Translations under genes and position numbers: made by a program
From: an uncultured Oscillospiraceae bacterium
GTDB lineage: Bacteria > Bacillota > Clostridia > Oscillospirales > Acutalibacteraceae
Reading direction: 5' to 3'
Length of the DNA stretch: 64,000 nt
Assembly: GCA_900540535.1 (NCBI GenBank)
Contig: UQGM01000006.1
Coordinates: 1 to 64,000 of the forward strand
The notes under the pieces: generated by a model
What the model was told of the DNA's origin: nothing
The model's database searches: none
What the model saw: only the letters and a program-made list of their open reading frames with translations
Shown here: positions 52,426 to 60,973 of the stretch, piece after piece
How positions within the stretch are numbered: position 1 is the first letter of the stretch
Layout of the letters: every line of letters begins with the position of its first letter

Positions 52426-53397
52426 TTACTGTACTGATACAGTTTCTGCTTTGTTTTCGGTGTTTTCTTCGTTTTGCTCGTTGTCTTCATCTTCTGAGGG
52501 ACGAATAATAGTAAGCGCCTGTTTTCTGTTTTCAATAAGAACAGTTTCGCTTCCCTTTTGATATTCGCCGTCAAGTGCCCAGTCCATATCGGCAGGGCCT
52601 GTTATTTTTACTCTTGAAGCGTGGGTGAAGATAATATTTTCATTACTTAAATCTCCACGCAGAGCTCTTATAGCAAGACTTAAAAATTCTGCAGTTGATT
52701 TAGGCTTTCTTATGAGGAAAACTTCAAAAAGTCCATCGTCAAGTTTTACAAGACTCGGGTCAAGCTTTAAAATGCCTCCCACAGATGTAGAACTTACAAT
52801 ATTACCAAATAAGAATTCTCCTTCAAAAACCTGATCATCAGCTTCTATTTTTAATTCGTACGGACGCATTTTAGCAAAGCTTTTTACGCCGAACAGAAGA
52901 TATACCGAATGACCCAAAATGTTTTTTGAAGACTGCTTTGGAGAATAGGATGCGTCTGAAAATACGCCGAAAGCCGCTACATAGTTGAATACTCTTCCGT
53001 TAAAAAGACCTGAATCTATTTTACATGGTTTACCGGTAGCTGCAATTTTAACGTTTTCTTCGATTGTAGAAGCAAGACCAAGAGTTTCCGCAAGGTCATT
53101 TGTGGTTCCGGTGGGGATGTATCCAACGGGTGGAGGATTGTCAAGCTCCATAATTCCCGCAGTGACTTCATTAAGAGTGCCGTCGCCGCCGCAGCAGACA
53201 AGCAAATCAAAATTTTTACCGAAGTTTTTTACAATTTCCGTTGCATCGCCGGGTTTAGTGGTAGGCTGAAGAGTTACCTGATATCCTAAAGAGCAAAATT
53301 CATTTGCTATCTGAAAAAGTTTGTGTTTTGATTTCATTCTTCCTGCTTTCGGATTAATGATGAGCAGGAGTTTTTTTAATGCTTCTGATGTATTCAT
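52426..53397 (-). CDS. Diacylglycerol/lipid kinase, YegS/BmrU type
   Basis: A 323-residue lipid kinase of the diacylglycerol kinase catalytic family: LLLIINPKAGRMKSKHK and the nucleotide-binding CCGGDGTLNEVTAGIM (GGDGTLN at 70-76), then GYIPTGTTNDLAETL. C-terminal MDWALDGEYQKG matches the beta-sandwich domain. The last about 25 residues are acidic and Glu-rich (EDEDNEQNEENTENKAE), an extension of this strain type. It phosphorylates a membrane lipid, probably diacylglycerol, recycling it for phospholipid synthesis. The start follows GAGGGG. Confidence 0.92.
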   Translation of the reverse strand: MNTSEALKKLLLIINPKAGRMKSKHKLFQIANEFCSLGYQVTLQPTTKPGDATEIVKNFGKNFDLLVCCGGDGTLNEVTAGIMELDNPPPVGYIPTGTTNDLAETLGLASTIEENVKIAATGKPCKIDSGLFNGRVFNYVAAFGVFSDASYSPKQSSKNILGHSVYLLFGVKSFAKMRPYELKIEADDQVFEGEFLFGNIVSSTSVGGILKLDPSLVKLDDGLFEVFLIRKPKSTAEFLSLAIRALRGDLSNENIIFTHASRVKITGPADMDWALDGEYQKGSETVLIENRKQALTIIRPSEDEDNEQNEENTENKAETVSVQ

Positions 53398-53504
53398 TAA
53401 ATGCCCCTCGTTTATGTATATATTATGTATATCCTTTTTATTATATCAGTTCTTAATGTAAAATGCGATAATATTTTGAATAAAAATTCAAAAGTTTTTT
53501 TGGT

Positions 53505-53533
53505 TTGTGTTAAATATTCTCCTATGGTAAAAT
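53505..53533 (+). promoter_or_regulatory. Promoter of the GtrA-like gene
   Basis: TTGTGT (53505-53510), 17-base spacer, TAAAAT (53528-53533). Confidence 0.65.
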
Positions 53534-53565
53534 AAAAAGAAAAATGAATTTTCAGGAGGCGTACT

Positions 53566-54081
53566 ATGGCTAATCAGGAAAAGGCGAATGTACAGGGAAA
53601 AGCAAAGCTTACTCCAAAACAGACTGCCGTACAGGTAGTAAAATTTGTTTTCTTTTCAGCCGGTGCAGGAATAATACAGTTTGTCACATTTACTCTTTTA
53701 AATGAAGTTTTTAAACTTGAGTATATGTTCTGTTATCTTACTGCCCTTATTTTATCGGTGCTGTATAATTTTACATTTAACAGAAAATTTACTTTTAAAT
53801 CCGCTGCCAATATACCTATTGCCATGCTTAAAGTGGCGCTGTTTTACTGTGTATTTACACCTCTTTCAACCTGGTGGGGAACTGCCCTTACTGATGCCGG
53901 AGTGCAGGAATACATCGTTTTGGCAGGCACAATGATAATAAATCTTGTTTCTGAATATCTTTACTGTCGTTTTGTGGTGTACAGAAAATCTATGAATACC
54001 AATGCAAGCGCATTAAAACAGGCTCAGGAAGAGGAAAAGAAAAATTCTGCACAGACTGGGGCAGAAAACCATAATAAATAA
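53566..54081 (+). CDS. GtrA-like membrane protein
   Basis: A 171-residue protein with four membrane helices and the GtrA signature: VVKFVFFSAGAGIIQFVTFTLLNE and LILSVLYNFTFNRKFTFKS, then LVSEYLYCRFVVYR. GtrA proteins are thought to flip or handle polyprenyl-linked sugars for cell-surface glycan decoration. No glycosyltransferase is adjacent. It is preceded by CAGGAGG and followed 12 bases later by the aldo/keto reductase gene, so the two may share a transcript. Confidence 0.9.
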   Translation: MANQEKANVQGKAKLTPKQTAVQVVKFVFFSAGAGIIQFVTFTLLNEVFKLEYMFCYLTALILSVLYNFTFNRKFTFKSAANIPIAMLKVALFYCVFTPLSTWWGTALTDAGVQEYIVLAGTMIINLVSEYLYCRFVVYRKSMNTNASALKQAQEEEKKNSAQTGAENHNK

Positions 54082-54099
54082 TCGGCGGAGGAAATGCTA

Positions 54100-55089
54100 A
54101 TGTATATTGCGCAAGAGTCAAGATATGACAATATGAAATATAACCGCTGCGGAAAAAGCGGATTGAAGCTTCCGGCAGTGTCCCTGGGGCTTTGGCATAA
54201 TTTCGGTTCCAACGGAAATTTTGACAATATGAAGCAGATATGTTTTACTGCTTTTGATTTGGGTATCACACATTTTGACCTTGCCAACAACTACGGACCC
54301 TATCCGGGAGCGGCAGAGGAGAATTTCGGCAGAATACTAAAAAGCGACCTTATGCCTTACCGTGACGAAATGATAATCAGCACAAAGGCCGGATATCTTA
54401 TGTGGCCGGGCCCATATGGAGATTTCGGCAGCCGTAAGTATATGCTTGCAAGTCTTGATCAGAGTCTTAAAAGAATGGGTCTTGAATATGTGGATATTTT
54501 CTATCATCACAGAATGGACCCTGAAACTCCTCTTGAAGAGAGTATGTCTGCATTGGCTCAGGCTGTACACAGCGGAAAGGCACTTTATGCGGGAATTTCA
54601 AATTATAACGGTGAAACAGCCCTTAAGGCTATGAAAATTTTAGAGGACTATAAGTGCCCTTATATTATCAATCAGAACAGATACTCAATTTTCGACAGAA
54701 CCATTGAGCAAAACGGACTTCTTAATTTTGCAGAAGAACAGCATAAAGGCATAATTGCTTTCAGTCCTCTTGCTCAGGGACTTCTCACTGACAGATATAT
54801 AAACGGTATTCCTGAGGACAGCCGCATTAAAACCGACGGACGCTTCTTGAAAGCAGAGAATCTGACCGATGAAAAGCTCGGTAAAATCAAAGCTCTCAAT
54901 GAGCTGGCAAAGGAAAGAGGAGAATCCCTTGCTGCAATGGCTCTTAAATGGGTTCTCAGAAGGGATGCAGTATGCAGTGTCCTTGTAGGAAGCTCAAAGC
55001 CCGAACAGATAAGAGAAAATTTAAAGTCAATTGAGGGAACGGGACTTTCTGAAGAAGAGCTTAAAATGATCGACGATATCTGCCGCTGA
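54100..55089 (+). CDS. Aldo/keto reductase, YghZ-like
   Basis: A 329-residue NADPH-dependent aldo/keto reductase. The catalytic set is visible: Asp and Tyr in ITHFDLANNYGPYPG, Lys in MIISTKAGY and His in VDIFYHHRMDPETP; the nucleotide-binding end is VLVGSSKPEQIRENLKSIE. The overall sequence, especially GLWHNFG and AEENFGRIL, resembles YghZ-type enzymes that reduce L-glyceraldehyde 3-phosphate and methylglyoxal. The start is taken at the second ATG (54100), 7 bases from GGAGGA. Followed by a terminator at 55118. Confidence 0.92.
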   Translation: MYIAQESRYDNMKYNRCGKSGLKLPAVSLGLWHNFGSNGNFDNMKQICFTAFDLGITHFDLANNYGPYPGAAEENFGRILKSDLMPYRDEMIISTKAGYLMWPGPYGDFGSRKYMLASLDQSLKRMGLEYVDIFYHHRMDPETPLEESMSALAQAVHSGKALYAGISNYNGETALKAMKILEDYKCPYIINQNRYSIFDRTIEQNGLLNFAEEQHKGIIAFSPLAQGLLTDRYINGIPEDSRIKTDGRFLKAENLTDEKLGKIKALNELAKERGESLAAMALKWVLRRDAVCSVLVGSSKPEQIRENLKSIEGTGLSEEELKMIDDICR

Positions 55090-55117
55090 TTTATGAAAAT
55101 AAAAGTATAGATTTTTA

Positions 55118-55150
55118 AGGACGCTTCTTTTCGGAGCGTCCTTAACTTTT
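55118..55150 (+). terminator. Terminator after the aldo/keto reductase gene (repeat copy 1)
   Basis: AAGGACGCT / AGCGTCCTT stem-loop, with ACTTTT after it. Positions 55118-55143 recur almost exactly at 55911-55935. Confidence 0.85.
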
Positions 55151-55205
55151 GAAAAGGACAGCTTGCACCATTGTTTTCATAAAAAATCCCTTAGAAATTT
55201 CAATA

Positions 55206-55272
55206 ATGGAAAGTTTGCTTGACATTTTTTTGGGGTATGTATATAATAAGAAATGTAAAGCAAGCTTTCCAT
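55206..55272 (+). promoter_or_regulatory. xre promoter framed by a 15-bp inverted repeat
   Basis: Consensus TTGACA (55219-55224), 17-base spacer, TATAAT (55242-55247). Left arm ATGGAAAGTTTGCTT (55206-55220) overlaps the -35; right arm AAGCAAGCTTTCCAT (55258-55272) follows the transcription start. One mismatch. A likely two-site operator for autoregulation. Confidence 0.8.
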
Positions 55273-55288
55273 AAGAAAGGGGGCTCAT

Positions 55289-55492
55289 ATGAAAAACAGA
55301 TTGGAAGAACTGCGAAAGCAAAGAGGGATTAAGCAGGAAGATTTAGCAGCTGCATTAGAAGTATCACGTCAAACAATAGGCTCTTTAGAAAACGGACGCT
55401 ATAACCCATCTATTCTATTGGCTTTTAAAATTGCAAGATTTTTTGATATGAGCATTGAAGAGATATTTATTTACGAGGAGGAAGAAGAATGA
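55289..55492 (+). CDS. XRE/Cro-CI family transcriptional regulator
   Basis: A 67-residue stand-alone HTH_3 domain: NRLEELRKQRGIKQEDLAAALEVSRQTIGSLENGRYNPSILLAFKIARFFDMSIEEIF, ending in an acidic EEEEE tail. It is the compact YgzD/SinR-like type often paired with a small membrane protein. ATGA overlap with the next gene makes them a unit, and the promoter carries a symmetric inverted repeat it probably binds. Good ribosome site (AAAGGGGG). Confidence 0.93.
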   Translation: MKNRLEELRKQRGIKQEDLAAALEVSRQTIGSLENGRYNPSILLAFKIARFFDMSIEEIFIYEEEEE

Positions 55493-55884
55493 AAAACAAA
55501 AATGTGATTTGGTATTTCGGCTATGCTGTTTCTCTTGTATTGGTGCTGATAATTTTTCTAACCGACTTTTCAAAAATGGTGGATATCGGTCTGGCTATAC
55601 TGTTTGCCGCTATTTTTTCTGTTTCCCACACACAGATTTTGCACAACAAAATGATGAAAAAAGATTCCGATTATAAAATTGATGTTATGGATGAACGCAA
55701 TATTGCAATAAAAGAAAAAGCCGGAAATATCACAAATATGATTACAGTTGTTTTGCTGGGATTGGCGACAGTTGTGTTTATTTGTCTCGATTATATTGTT
55801 CCGGCGATTGTCTGCGGAGCTATCATCGCCTTTCAGCCGATTGTGTTAATTTTGGTCAGTAGTATGATCGAGAAAAAGATGTAA
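55489..55884 (+). CDS. Small membrane protein paired with the XRE regulator
   Basis: A 131-residue protein with four predicted helices (about 7-24, 30-45, 80-98, 102-124) and a central cytosolic loop containing DVMDERNIAIKEKAGNITNM. The 'DERNxxIxEKAG' loop recurs in small membrane proteins encoded beside XRE regulators in Clostridia and Bacilli; their function is unknown. Translationally coupled to the regulator by ATGA overlap. It may sense a membrane signal and work with the regulator (inference). Confidence 0.78.
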   Translation: MKNKNVIWYFGYAVSLVLVLIIFLTDFSKMVDIGLAILFAAIFSVSHTQILHNKMMKKDSDYKIDVMDERNIAIKEKAGNITNMITVVLLGLATVVFICLDYIVPAIVCGAIIAFQPIVLILVSSMIEKKM

Positions 55885-55907
55885 ATCAAAATAATTTCAT
55901 GGGAACA

Positions 55908-55940
55908 CTCAGGACGCTTCTTTTGGAGCGTCCTTTTTAA
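55908..55940 (+). terminator. Terminator after the XRE cassette (repeat copy 2)
   Basis: AGGACGCTTC / GAGCGTCCT stem with a T-tract. 55911-55935 equals 55118-55143 except for one missing C. Confidence 0.88.
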
Positions 55941-56045
55941 TGCCCAAAACAGAAAAAATAGTTTTAACTGCAAAATTTTACAAACTTAATATTATTTGTG
56001 AACAACAGGGCGAAAAGGTTTTACAAAGTGTTCACAATTGAAATA

Positions 56046-56074
56046 TTGACTAAATTGGAAAGGAGTTGTATAGT
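56046..56074 (+). promoter_or_regulatory. Promoter of the hrcA operon
   Basis: TTGACT (56046-56051), 17-base spacer, TATAGT (56069-56074). Confidence 0.85.
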
Positions 56075-56085
56075 ATATTACAGAA

Positions 56086-56112
56086 TTAGCACTCAGGTGT
56101 TAAGAGTGCTAA
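56086..56112. promoter_or_regulatory. CIRCE element (HrcA operator)
   Basis: TTAGCACTC, 9-base spacer, GAGTGCTAA: a perfect CIRCE. It lies just downstream of the promoter and is bound by HrcA, the product of the first gene. Confidence 0.98.
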
Positions 56113-56155
56113 TTTCCAAAAACGTTCAAATCTCTCATGGAAAGCAGGTGATGTT

Positions 56156-57181
56156 ATGGCAGATTTGAGCGAAAGAAAGCAAAAGATACTTTCCGCTATT
56201 GTGGAACAGTATATTGCCACAGGGGAGCCGGTTGGTTCAAAGGCTCTTGCCGGACATCCGGAGCTTTCGGTTTCGTCGGCTACGGTTCGTAATGAAATGG
56301 CGGAGCTTGCATCTATGGGATATCTTGATCAGCCCCATACGTCGGCAGGCAGGGTGCCCACTGAAAAAGCTTACCGTTATTACATTGATAACTTAATGGA
56401 AAGACGGCAGCCTGACGAAGAGGATAAAAGGCTTATGGATGCGACCCTTAAAAACAGATGGGTTGATCCTGAGACGGTTCTCGAACAGGCGGGAGAGCTT
56501 CTTGCAGAGATGACAAACTATGCAGCTGTTTCCACCACCCCGGCAGATGAGCAGGCGACAATCAGCAGAGTTGAGCTTGTCCCCATGGGAAGCCGAAAGG
56601 CGATGCTTGTTCTCCTTACTTCAACAGGAGTTCTTAAAAGCAGGCTTTGCAGAACTGAAACAGCCCTTACTCCGGCAATGGTAGAAAGCTTTTACCATAT
56701 TGTAGGTTCAGCTTTTCTCTCTGTTCCGGTTTGTGAAATAAACATGGTTACAATTCAGACTCTGGCAGCTTCCTTGGGAGAAAATGCTCTTGCAATGACA
56801 CCGCTTCTTATAACCCTTGCGGAACTTGCCCATGATGCCTCACAGAGCGATATAATCCTTGAAGGTGAAACAAATCTTTTAAATCACAGGGAACTGGATA
56901 TGGACGCCGCACAGCTTCTCGGATTTCTCCAGAAAGCACATCCAATTGCAAATGTGGCAATCCCTGAAGATGGTTTAAGGGTGATTATAGGTAAAGAAAA
57001 TCCCTATAAGGAACTTGAAAATTCAAGTTTTGTTGTAGCAAGATACAATATAGGCGAAAATACCGGGGGATCTCTGGGAATTATAGGACCTGTAAGAATG
57101 AATTATGAGAGGGTAATATCAAACCTTGAATATATTACGGCGCTTGTGGGCAAATTTTTGTCAGAGGCGCTTGAAGACTGA
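56156..57181 (+). CDS. hrcA: Heat-inducible transcription repressor HrcA
   Basis: A 341-residue repressor: N-terminal winged-helix (LSERKQKILSAIVEQYIATGEPVGSKAL, SSATVRNEMAELASMGYLDQPHTSAGRVPTEKAYRYYID) and C-terminal GAF-like domain ending GIIGPVRMNYERVISNLEYI. HrcA binds CIRCE and represses chaperone genes until heat stress titrates its chaperone partner. First gene of hrcA-grpE-dnaK-dnaJ, with a perfect CIRCE in its promoter, so it is autoregulated. Confidence 0.97.
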   Translation: MADLSERKQKILSAIVEQYIATGEPVGSKALAGHPELSVSSATVRNEMAELASMGYLDQPHTSAGRVPTEKAYRYYIDNLMERRQPDEEDKRLMDATLKNRWVDPETVLEQAGELLAEMTNYAAVSTTPADEQATISRVELVPMGSRKAMLVLLTSTGVLKSRLCRTETALTPAMVESFYHIVGSAFLSVPVCEINMVTIQTLAASLGENALAMTPLLITLAELAHDASQSDIILEGETNLLNHRELDMDAAQLLGFLQKAHPIANVAIPEDGLRVIIGKENPYKELENSSFVVARYNIGENTGGSLGIIGPVRMNYERVISNLEYITALVGKFLSEALED

Positions 57182-57196
57182 GAAAGGAAAAGGGCG

Positions 57197-57730
57197 ATGA
57201 GTAAAAATAAAAAAGACAATATCCCCGAAAACGAAGCCGCAGAAGAGAAAGTAACCGAAACTGCAAAAGAGAATGCTGAAGAAGCCAAAGATCCTTGCAG
57301 GGAACTTAAAGAAGAGCTTGACAGAACAAAGGATCAGCTTCTGAGAACAATGGCTGAATATGACAACTACCGCAAGCGTTCACAGCGTGAAAAGGAAGCT
57401 GCTTATTCAGATTCAAAGGCAGATGTGATTTCGGAAATTCTTCCCGTACTTGACAATTTCGAGAGAGCGGCAATGAATGAGGATGCTCCCGATGAGGACT
57501 ACAAAAAGGGAATAAAAATGATATTCCAGCAGTTTGACAATGTCCTTAAAAAACTGGGAGTTGAACCTTTCGGAGAAAAGGGAGATGAATTTGATCCCAA
57601 TATGCACAACGCTGTTATGCATATAGAGGATGAAGAGCTTCCCGAAAACACAGTGGCTCAGGTTTTTGCAAAGGGCTACAAAATCGGCGATAAGGTAGTT
57701 CGCCACGCAACCGTACAGGTAGCAAACTAA
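57197..57730 (+). CDS. grpE: Nucleotide exchange factor GrpE
   Basis: A 177-residue DnaK cochaperone. Acidic N terminus, a long coiled-coil helix (LKEELDRTKDQLLRTMAEYDNYRKRSQREKE) and the C-terminal beta-domain with FDPNMHNAVMHIEDEELPENTVAQVFAKGYKIGDKVVRHATVQVAN, the GrpE signature. 15 bases behind hrcA, same operon. Confidence 0.97.
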   Translation: MSKNKKDNIPENEAAEEKVTETAKENAEEAKDPCRELKEELDRTKDQLLRTMAEYDNYRKRSQREKEAAYSDSKADVISEILPVLDNFERAAMNEDAPDEDYKKGIKMIFQQFDNVLKKLGVEPFGEKGDEFDPNMHNAVMHIEDEELPENTVAQVFAKGYKIGDKVVRHATVQVAN

Positions 57731-57785
57731 AATGACAACCACCAAATTAAAATAAATTCAAACATTCACAGGAGGATGGTTTATT

Positions 57786-59630
57786 ATGGCAAAAGTTATA
57801 GGTATTGACCTTGGTACAACAAATTCATGTGTAGCAGTTATTGAAGGCGGCGAGCCTGTTGTTATCGCAAACGCAGAGGGCGCAAGAACAACTCCCTCAG
57901 TTGTTGCTTTCGGTAAAACCGGTGAGAGAATGGTAGGTCAGGTTGCAAAGCGTCAGGCTATTACAAACCCTGAGCGTACAATCTCTTCAATTAAGCGTCA
58001 CATGGGTTCAAACTACACTGTTACAATCGACGACAAGAAGTTTACACCCCAGGAAATTTCCGCTATGATTCTTCAGAAGCTTAAGAGAGATGCTGAAGAA
58101 TATCTCGGCGAAACAGTTACAGAGGCTGTTATCACAGTTCCCGCATACTTCACAGACTCACAGCGTCAGGCTACAAAGGATGCCGGTAAGATTGCAGGTC
58201 TTGATGTAAAGAGAATCATCAACGAACCCACAGCAGCTGCTCTCGCTTACGGTATTGATAAGGAAAACGACCAGAAGGTTATGGTATATGACCTTGGCGG
58301 CGGTACATTCGATGTTTCCATTATCGAAATGGGCGACGGCGTTCAGGAGGTTCTTGCAACAGCAGGTAACAACCGTCTGGGCGGTGACGACTTCGACCAG
58401 CGTATTATCGACTGGCTTGCAGATGAGTTCAAGAAAGAGCAGGGCATCGACCTTCGCAGCGATAAAATGGCTATGCAGCGTCTTAAAGAGGCAGCAGAAA
58501 AGGCAAAGATTGAGCTTTCAGGCGTAACAACCTCTACAATCAGCCTTCCCTTCATCACAGCTGATGCAACAGGCCCCAAGCATCTTGAAACAACTCTTAC
58601 AAGAGCAAAGTTTAACGAGATGACAGCAGACCTTGTTGAAGCTACAATGGGACCGGTACGTCAGGCAATGAGCGACTCAGGACTCAGTGCAGGCGAAATT
58701 GATAAGGTTCTTATGGTTGGTGGTTCTTCAAGAATCCCCGCTGTTCAGGAAGCTATCAAGAAGTTTATCGGCAAAGAGCCCTTCAAGGGAATCAACCCCG
58801 ATGAGTGCGTTGCAGTAGGTGCAGCAATCCAGGGCGGTGTTCTTGGCGGAGAGGTTAAAGGCCTTCTTCTCCTTGATGTTACTCCCCTTTCACTTGGTAT
58901 TGAAACCATGGGCGGAATCAATACAAAGATCATTGAGAGAAACACCACAATCCCCACAAAGAAGAGCCAGGTTTTCTCAACTGCAGAAGACAATCAGACA
59001 TCTGTTGATGTTCGTGTTCTCCAGGGTGAGCGTGAGTTTGCAAGAGATAATAAGCTCCTCGGTGACTTCCGTCTTGAGGGTATCCTTCCCGCAAGAAGAG
59101 GTGTTCCGCAGATCGAAGTTACATTCGATATAGATGCCAACGGTATCGTTCATGTTTCCGCTAAGGATCTTGGCACAGGCAAGGAGCAGTCAATCTCCAT
59201 CACATCTTCCAGCAACATGTCCAAGGAGGATATCGATAAGGCTGTTAAGGATGCAGAGAAATTTGCTCAGGAAGACAAGCAGCGCCGTGAAGAGGTTGAC
59301 ACCCGCAACAACGCAGATCAGATGATCTACCAGTGCGAGAAGATTCTCTCCGAAGAGGGCGACAAGTTCGATGCAGCTGACAAGTCAGAGCTCCAGACAA
59401 AGGTAGACGCTCTTAAAGAGGCTCTTAAGGGCAGCGACATTGAAAAGATTAAGTCCACTCAGGAAGACCTTACAAAGAAATTCTATGAGATTTCAGAGAA
59501 GCTTTATAAGGCAAATGCCGCAGCAGCAGGCGCTCAGGGTGCACAGGGTGCAGCCGGAGCACAGCAGGCAGGCACACAGAACGATGACGGTTCAATCAAC
59601 GTTGACTACACCGACGTTACAAACGAGTAA
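57786..59630 (+). CDS. dnaK: Chaperone protein DnaK (Hsp70)
   Basis: A 614-residue Hsp70. Nucleotide-binding domain signatures GIDLGTTNSC, VYDLGGGTFDVSI and VMVGGSSRIPAVQE are followed by the linker VLLLDVTPLSLGIETMGG and substrate domain; the C-terminal lid ends in a short Ala-Gln-Gly-rich tail (AAAGAQGAQGAAGAQQ). Preceded by AGGAGG at optimal distance. Very strong codon bias. It works with the GrpE and DnaJ encoded next to it. Confidence 0.99.
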   Translation: MAKVIGIDLGTTNSCVAVIEGGEPVVIANAEGARTTPSVVAFGKTGERMVGQVAKRQAITNPERTISSIKRHMGSNYTVTIDDKKFTPQEISAMILQKLKRDAEEYLGETVTEAVITVPAYFTDSQRQATKDAGKIAGLDVKRIINEPTAAALAYGIDKENDQKVMVYDLGGGTFDVSIIEMGDGVQEVLATAGNNRLGGDDFDQRIIDWLADEFKKEQGIDLRSDKMAMQRLKEAAEKAKIELSGVTTSTISLPFITADATGPKHLETTLTRAKFNEMTADLVEATMGPVRQAMSDSGLSAGEIDKVLMVGGSSRIPAVQEAIKKFIGKEPFKGINPDECVAVGAAIQGGVLGGEVKGLLLLDVTPLSLGIETMGGINTKIIERNTTIPTKKSQVFSTAEDNQTSVDVRVLQGEREFARDNKLLGDFRLEGILPARRGVPQIEVTFDIDANGIVHVSAKDLGTGKEQSISITSSSNMSKEDIDKAVKDAEKFAQEDKQRREEVDTRNNADQMIYQCEKILSEEGDKFDAADKSELQTKVDALKEALKGSDIEKIKSTQEDLTKKFYEISEKLYKANAAAAGAQGAQGAAGAQQAGTQNDDGSINVDYTDVTNE

Positions 59631-59644
59631 TTGATCTTTACCAT

Positions 59645-59675
59645 AGAAAGCGGGACTTGACTGCCCCGCTTTCGG
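59645..59675 (+). promoter_or_regulatory. Hairpin between dnaK and dnaJ
   Basis: GAAAGCGGG / CCCGCTTTC stem with a 10-base loop, without a T-tract. It could be a partial terminator or an mRNA-processing or stabilising structure that lowers dnaJ relative to dnaK. Confidence 0.6.
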
Positions 59676-59719
59676 GTCTGTAATATACTTATTCCTGCTT
59701 CCCGAAAGGAGCGTATAAA

Positions 59720-60865
59720 TTGTCCGATAAGCGAGATTATTATGAGGTCCTCGGTGTTTCCAAGGGAGCCTCAGACGATGAAATTAAAAAAGCCTACCGT
59801 CAAATGGCGAAAAAATACCACCCTGACCTGAATCCCGGAGATAAAGAAGCCGAGGCAAAGTTCAAAGAGGCAAACGAAGCCTATGAAGTGCTTTCCGATA
59901 AGGATAAGCGTCAGCGCTATGACCAGTTCGGTCATGCAGGTGTTGACCCCAATTACGGCGCAGGCGGTGCCGGCGGAGCTGGCGGTTTCGATTTTGACAT
60001 AGGCGATATATTCAGCAGCTTCTTCGGCGGCGGTTTCGGGGGAGGCAGACAGCAGAACCCCAACGCACCCCAGAGAGGCGGCGACATAAACGCAAACGTA
60101 ACCCTTTCTTTTGAAGAGGCAGCAAAGGGCTGTTCAAAGGTTATTGAGGTTTCAAGAATAGAGGTCTGCCCCGACTGTTCGGGAAGCGGAGCCGAAAAGG
60201 GCAGCTCACCTCAGACCTGTCCTCAGTGTAACGGCCGTGGTCAGGTTACAACCCAGCAGCGTACACCTTTCGGTGTGTTCTCCTCTTCACGTCCGTGCCC
60301 CAAGTGCGGCGGTAAGGGAACTGTTATAAATAATCCCTGTCATAAGTGCCATGGCGTCGGCAGAGTACAGAAGCCCTATAAGGTCAATGTAAATATTCCC
60401 GCAGGTATCGATGACAGACAGATAGTAACTCTCAGAGGCGAGGGCAACAGAGGCATAAACGGCGGCCCCGCAGGCGATCTGAGAATAGGCATAAACGTAA
60501 GACCTCACCCGTTCTTTGAGCGTGACGGATATGACGTTATCTGCAATGTAACTCTTTCCTTTGCACAGGTTGCATTGGGCGCAGAAATCAAAGTTCCCAC
60601 CCTTGACGGACAGGTTAAATACACCGTCAATGCAGGAACTCAGCCGGGAGATGTTTTCCGTCTTAAAGGCAAGGGTATCCAGTATATCAACGGCAGAGGC
60701 AGAGGCGATCAGCTTGTGCATATTACCGTTGAAGTTCCGAAACATCTTACTGAGGAGCAAAAGGAGCTGCTTCGTAAATTTGATTCAAATGCAGCTGCAA
60801 CAGAAGCTCACGGCAAGGATAAAAAAGGAATTTTTGATAAGCTTAAAGACGGCTTCAAAGGCTAA
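59720..60865 (+). CDS. dnaJ: Chaperone protein DnaJ
   Basis: A 381-residue class I J protein: J domain with KYHPDLNPG (HPD), a Gly/Phe-rich region, four zinc motifs (CPDCSGSG, CPQCNGRG, CPKCGGKG, CHKCHGVG) and the C-terminal substrate domain. It starts with TTG (59720), supported by GAAAGGAG 9 bases upstream; no ATG lies at a suitable place. The TTG may lower its translation relative to dnaK. A terminator follows at 60886. Confidence 0.97.
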   Translation: MSDKRDYYEVLGVSKGASDDEIKKAYRQMAKKYHPDLNPGDKEAEAKFKEANEAYEVLSDKDKRQRYDQFGHAGVDPNYGAGGAGGAGGFDFDIGDIFSSFFGGGFGGGRQQNPNAPQRGGDINANVTLSFEEAAKGCSKVIEVSRIEVCPDCSGSGAEKGSSPQTCPQCNGRGQVTTQQRTPFGVFSSSRPCPKCGGKGTVINNPCHKCHGVGRVQKPYKVNVNIPAGIDDRQIVTLRGEGNRGINGGPAGDLRIGINVRPHPFFERDGYDVICNVTLSFAQVALGAEIKVPTLDGQVKYTVNAGTQPGDVFRLKGKGIQYINGRGRGDQLVHITVEVPKHLTEEQKELLRKFDSNAAATEAHGKDKKGIFDKLKDGFKG

Positions 60866-60885
60866 AATTCAATAGAGAATACAGA

Positions 60886-60920
60886 AACACAGTCTTTCGG
60901 GACTGTGTTTTTCTTTATTT
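60886..60920 (+). terminator. Terminator of the hrcA operon
   Basis: AAACACAGTC / GACTGTGTTT stem, loop TTTCGG, followed by TTTCTTTATTT. Confidence 0.88.
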
Positions 60921-60973
60921 CGTCTTAAGGATGTGGTAAAATGACCATAGCTTGAGTTAAAGGAGGTCACGAT

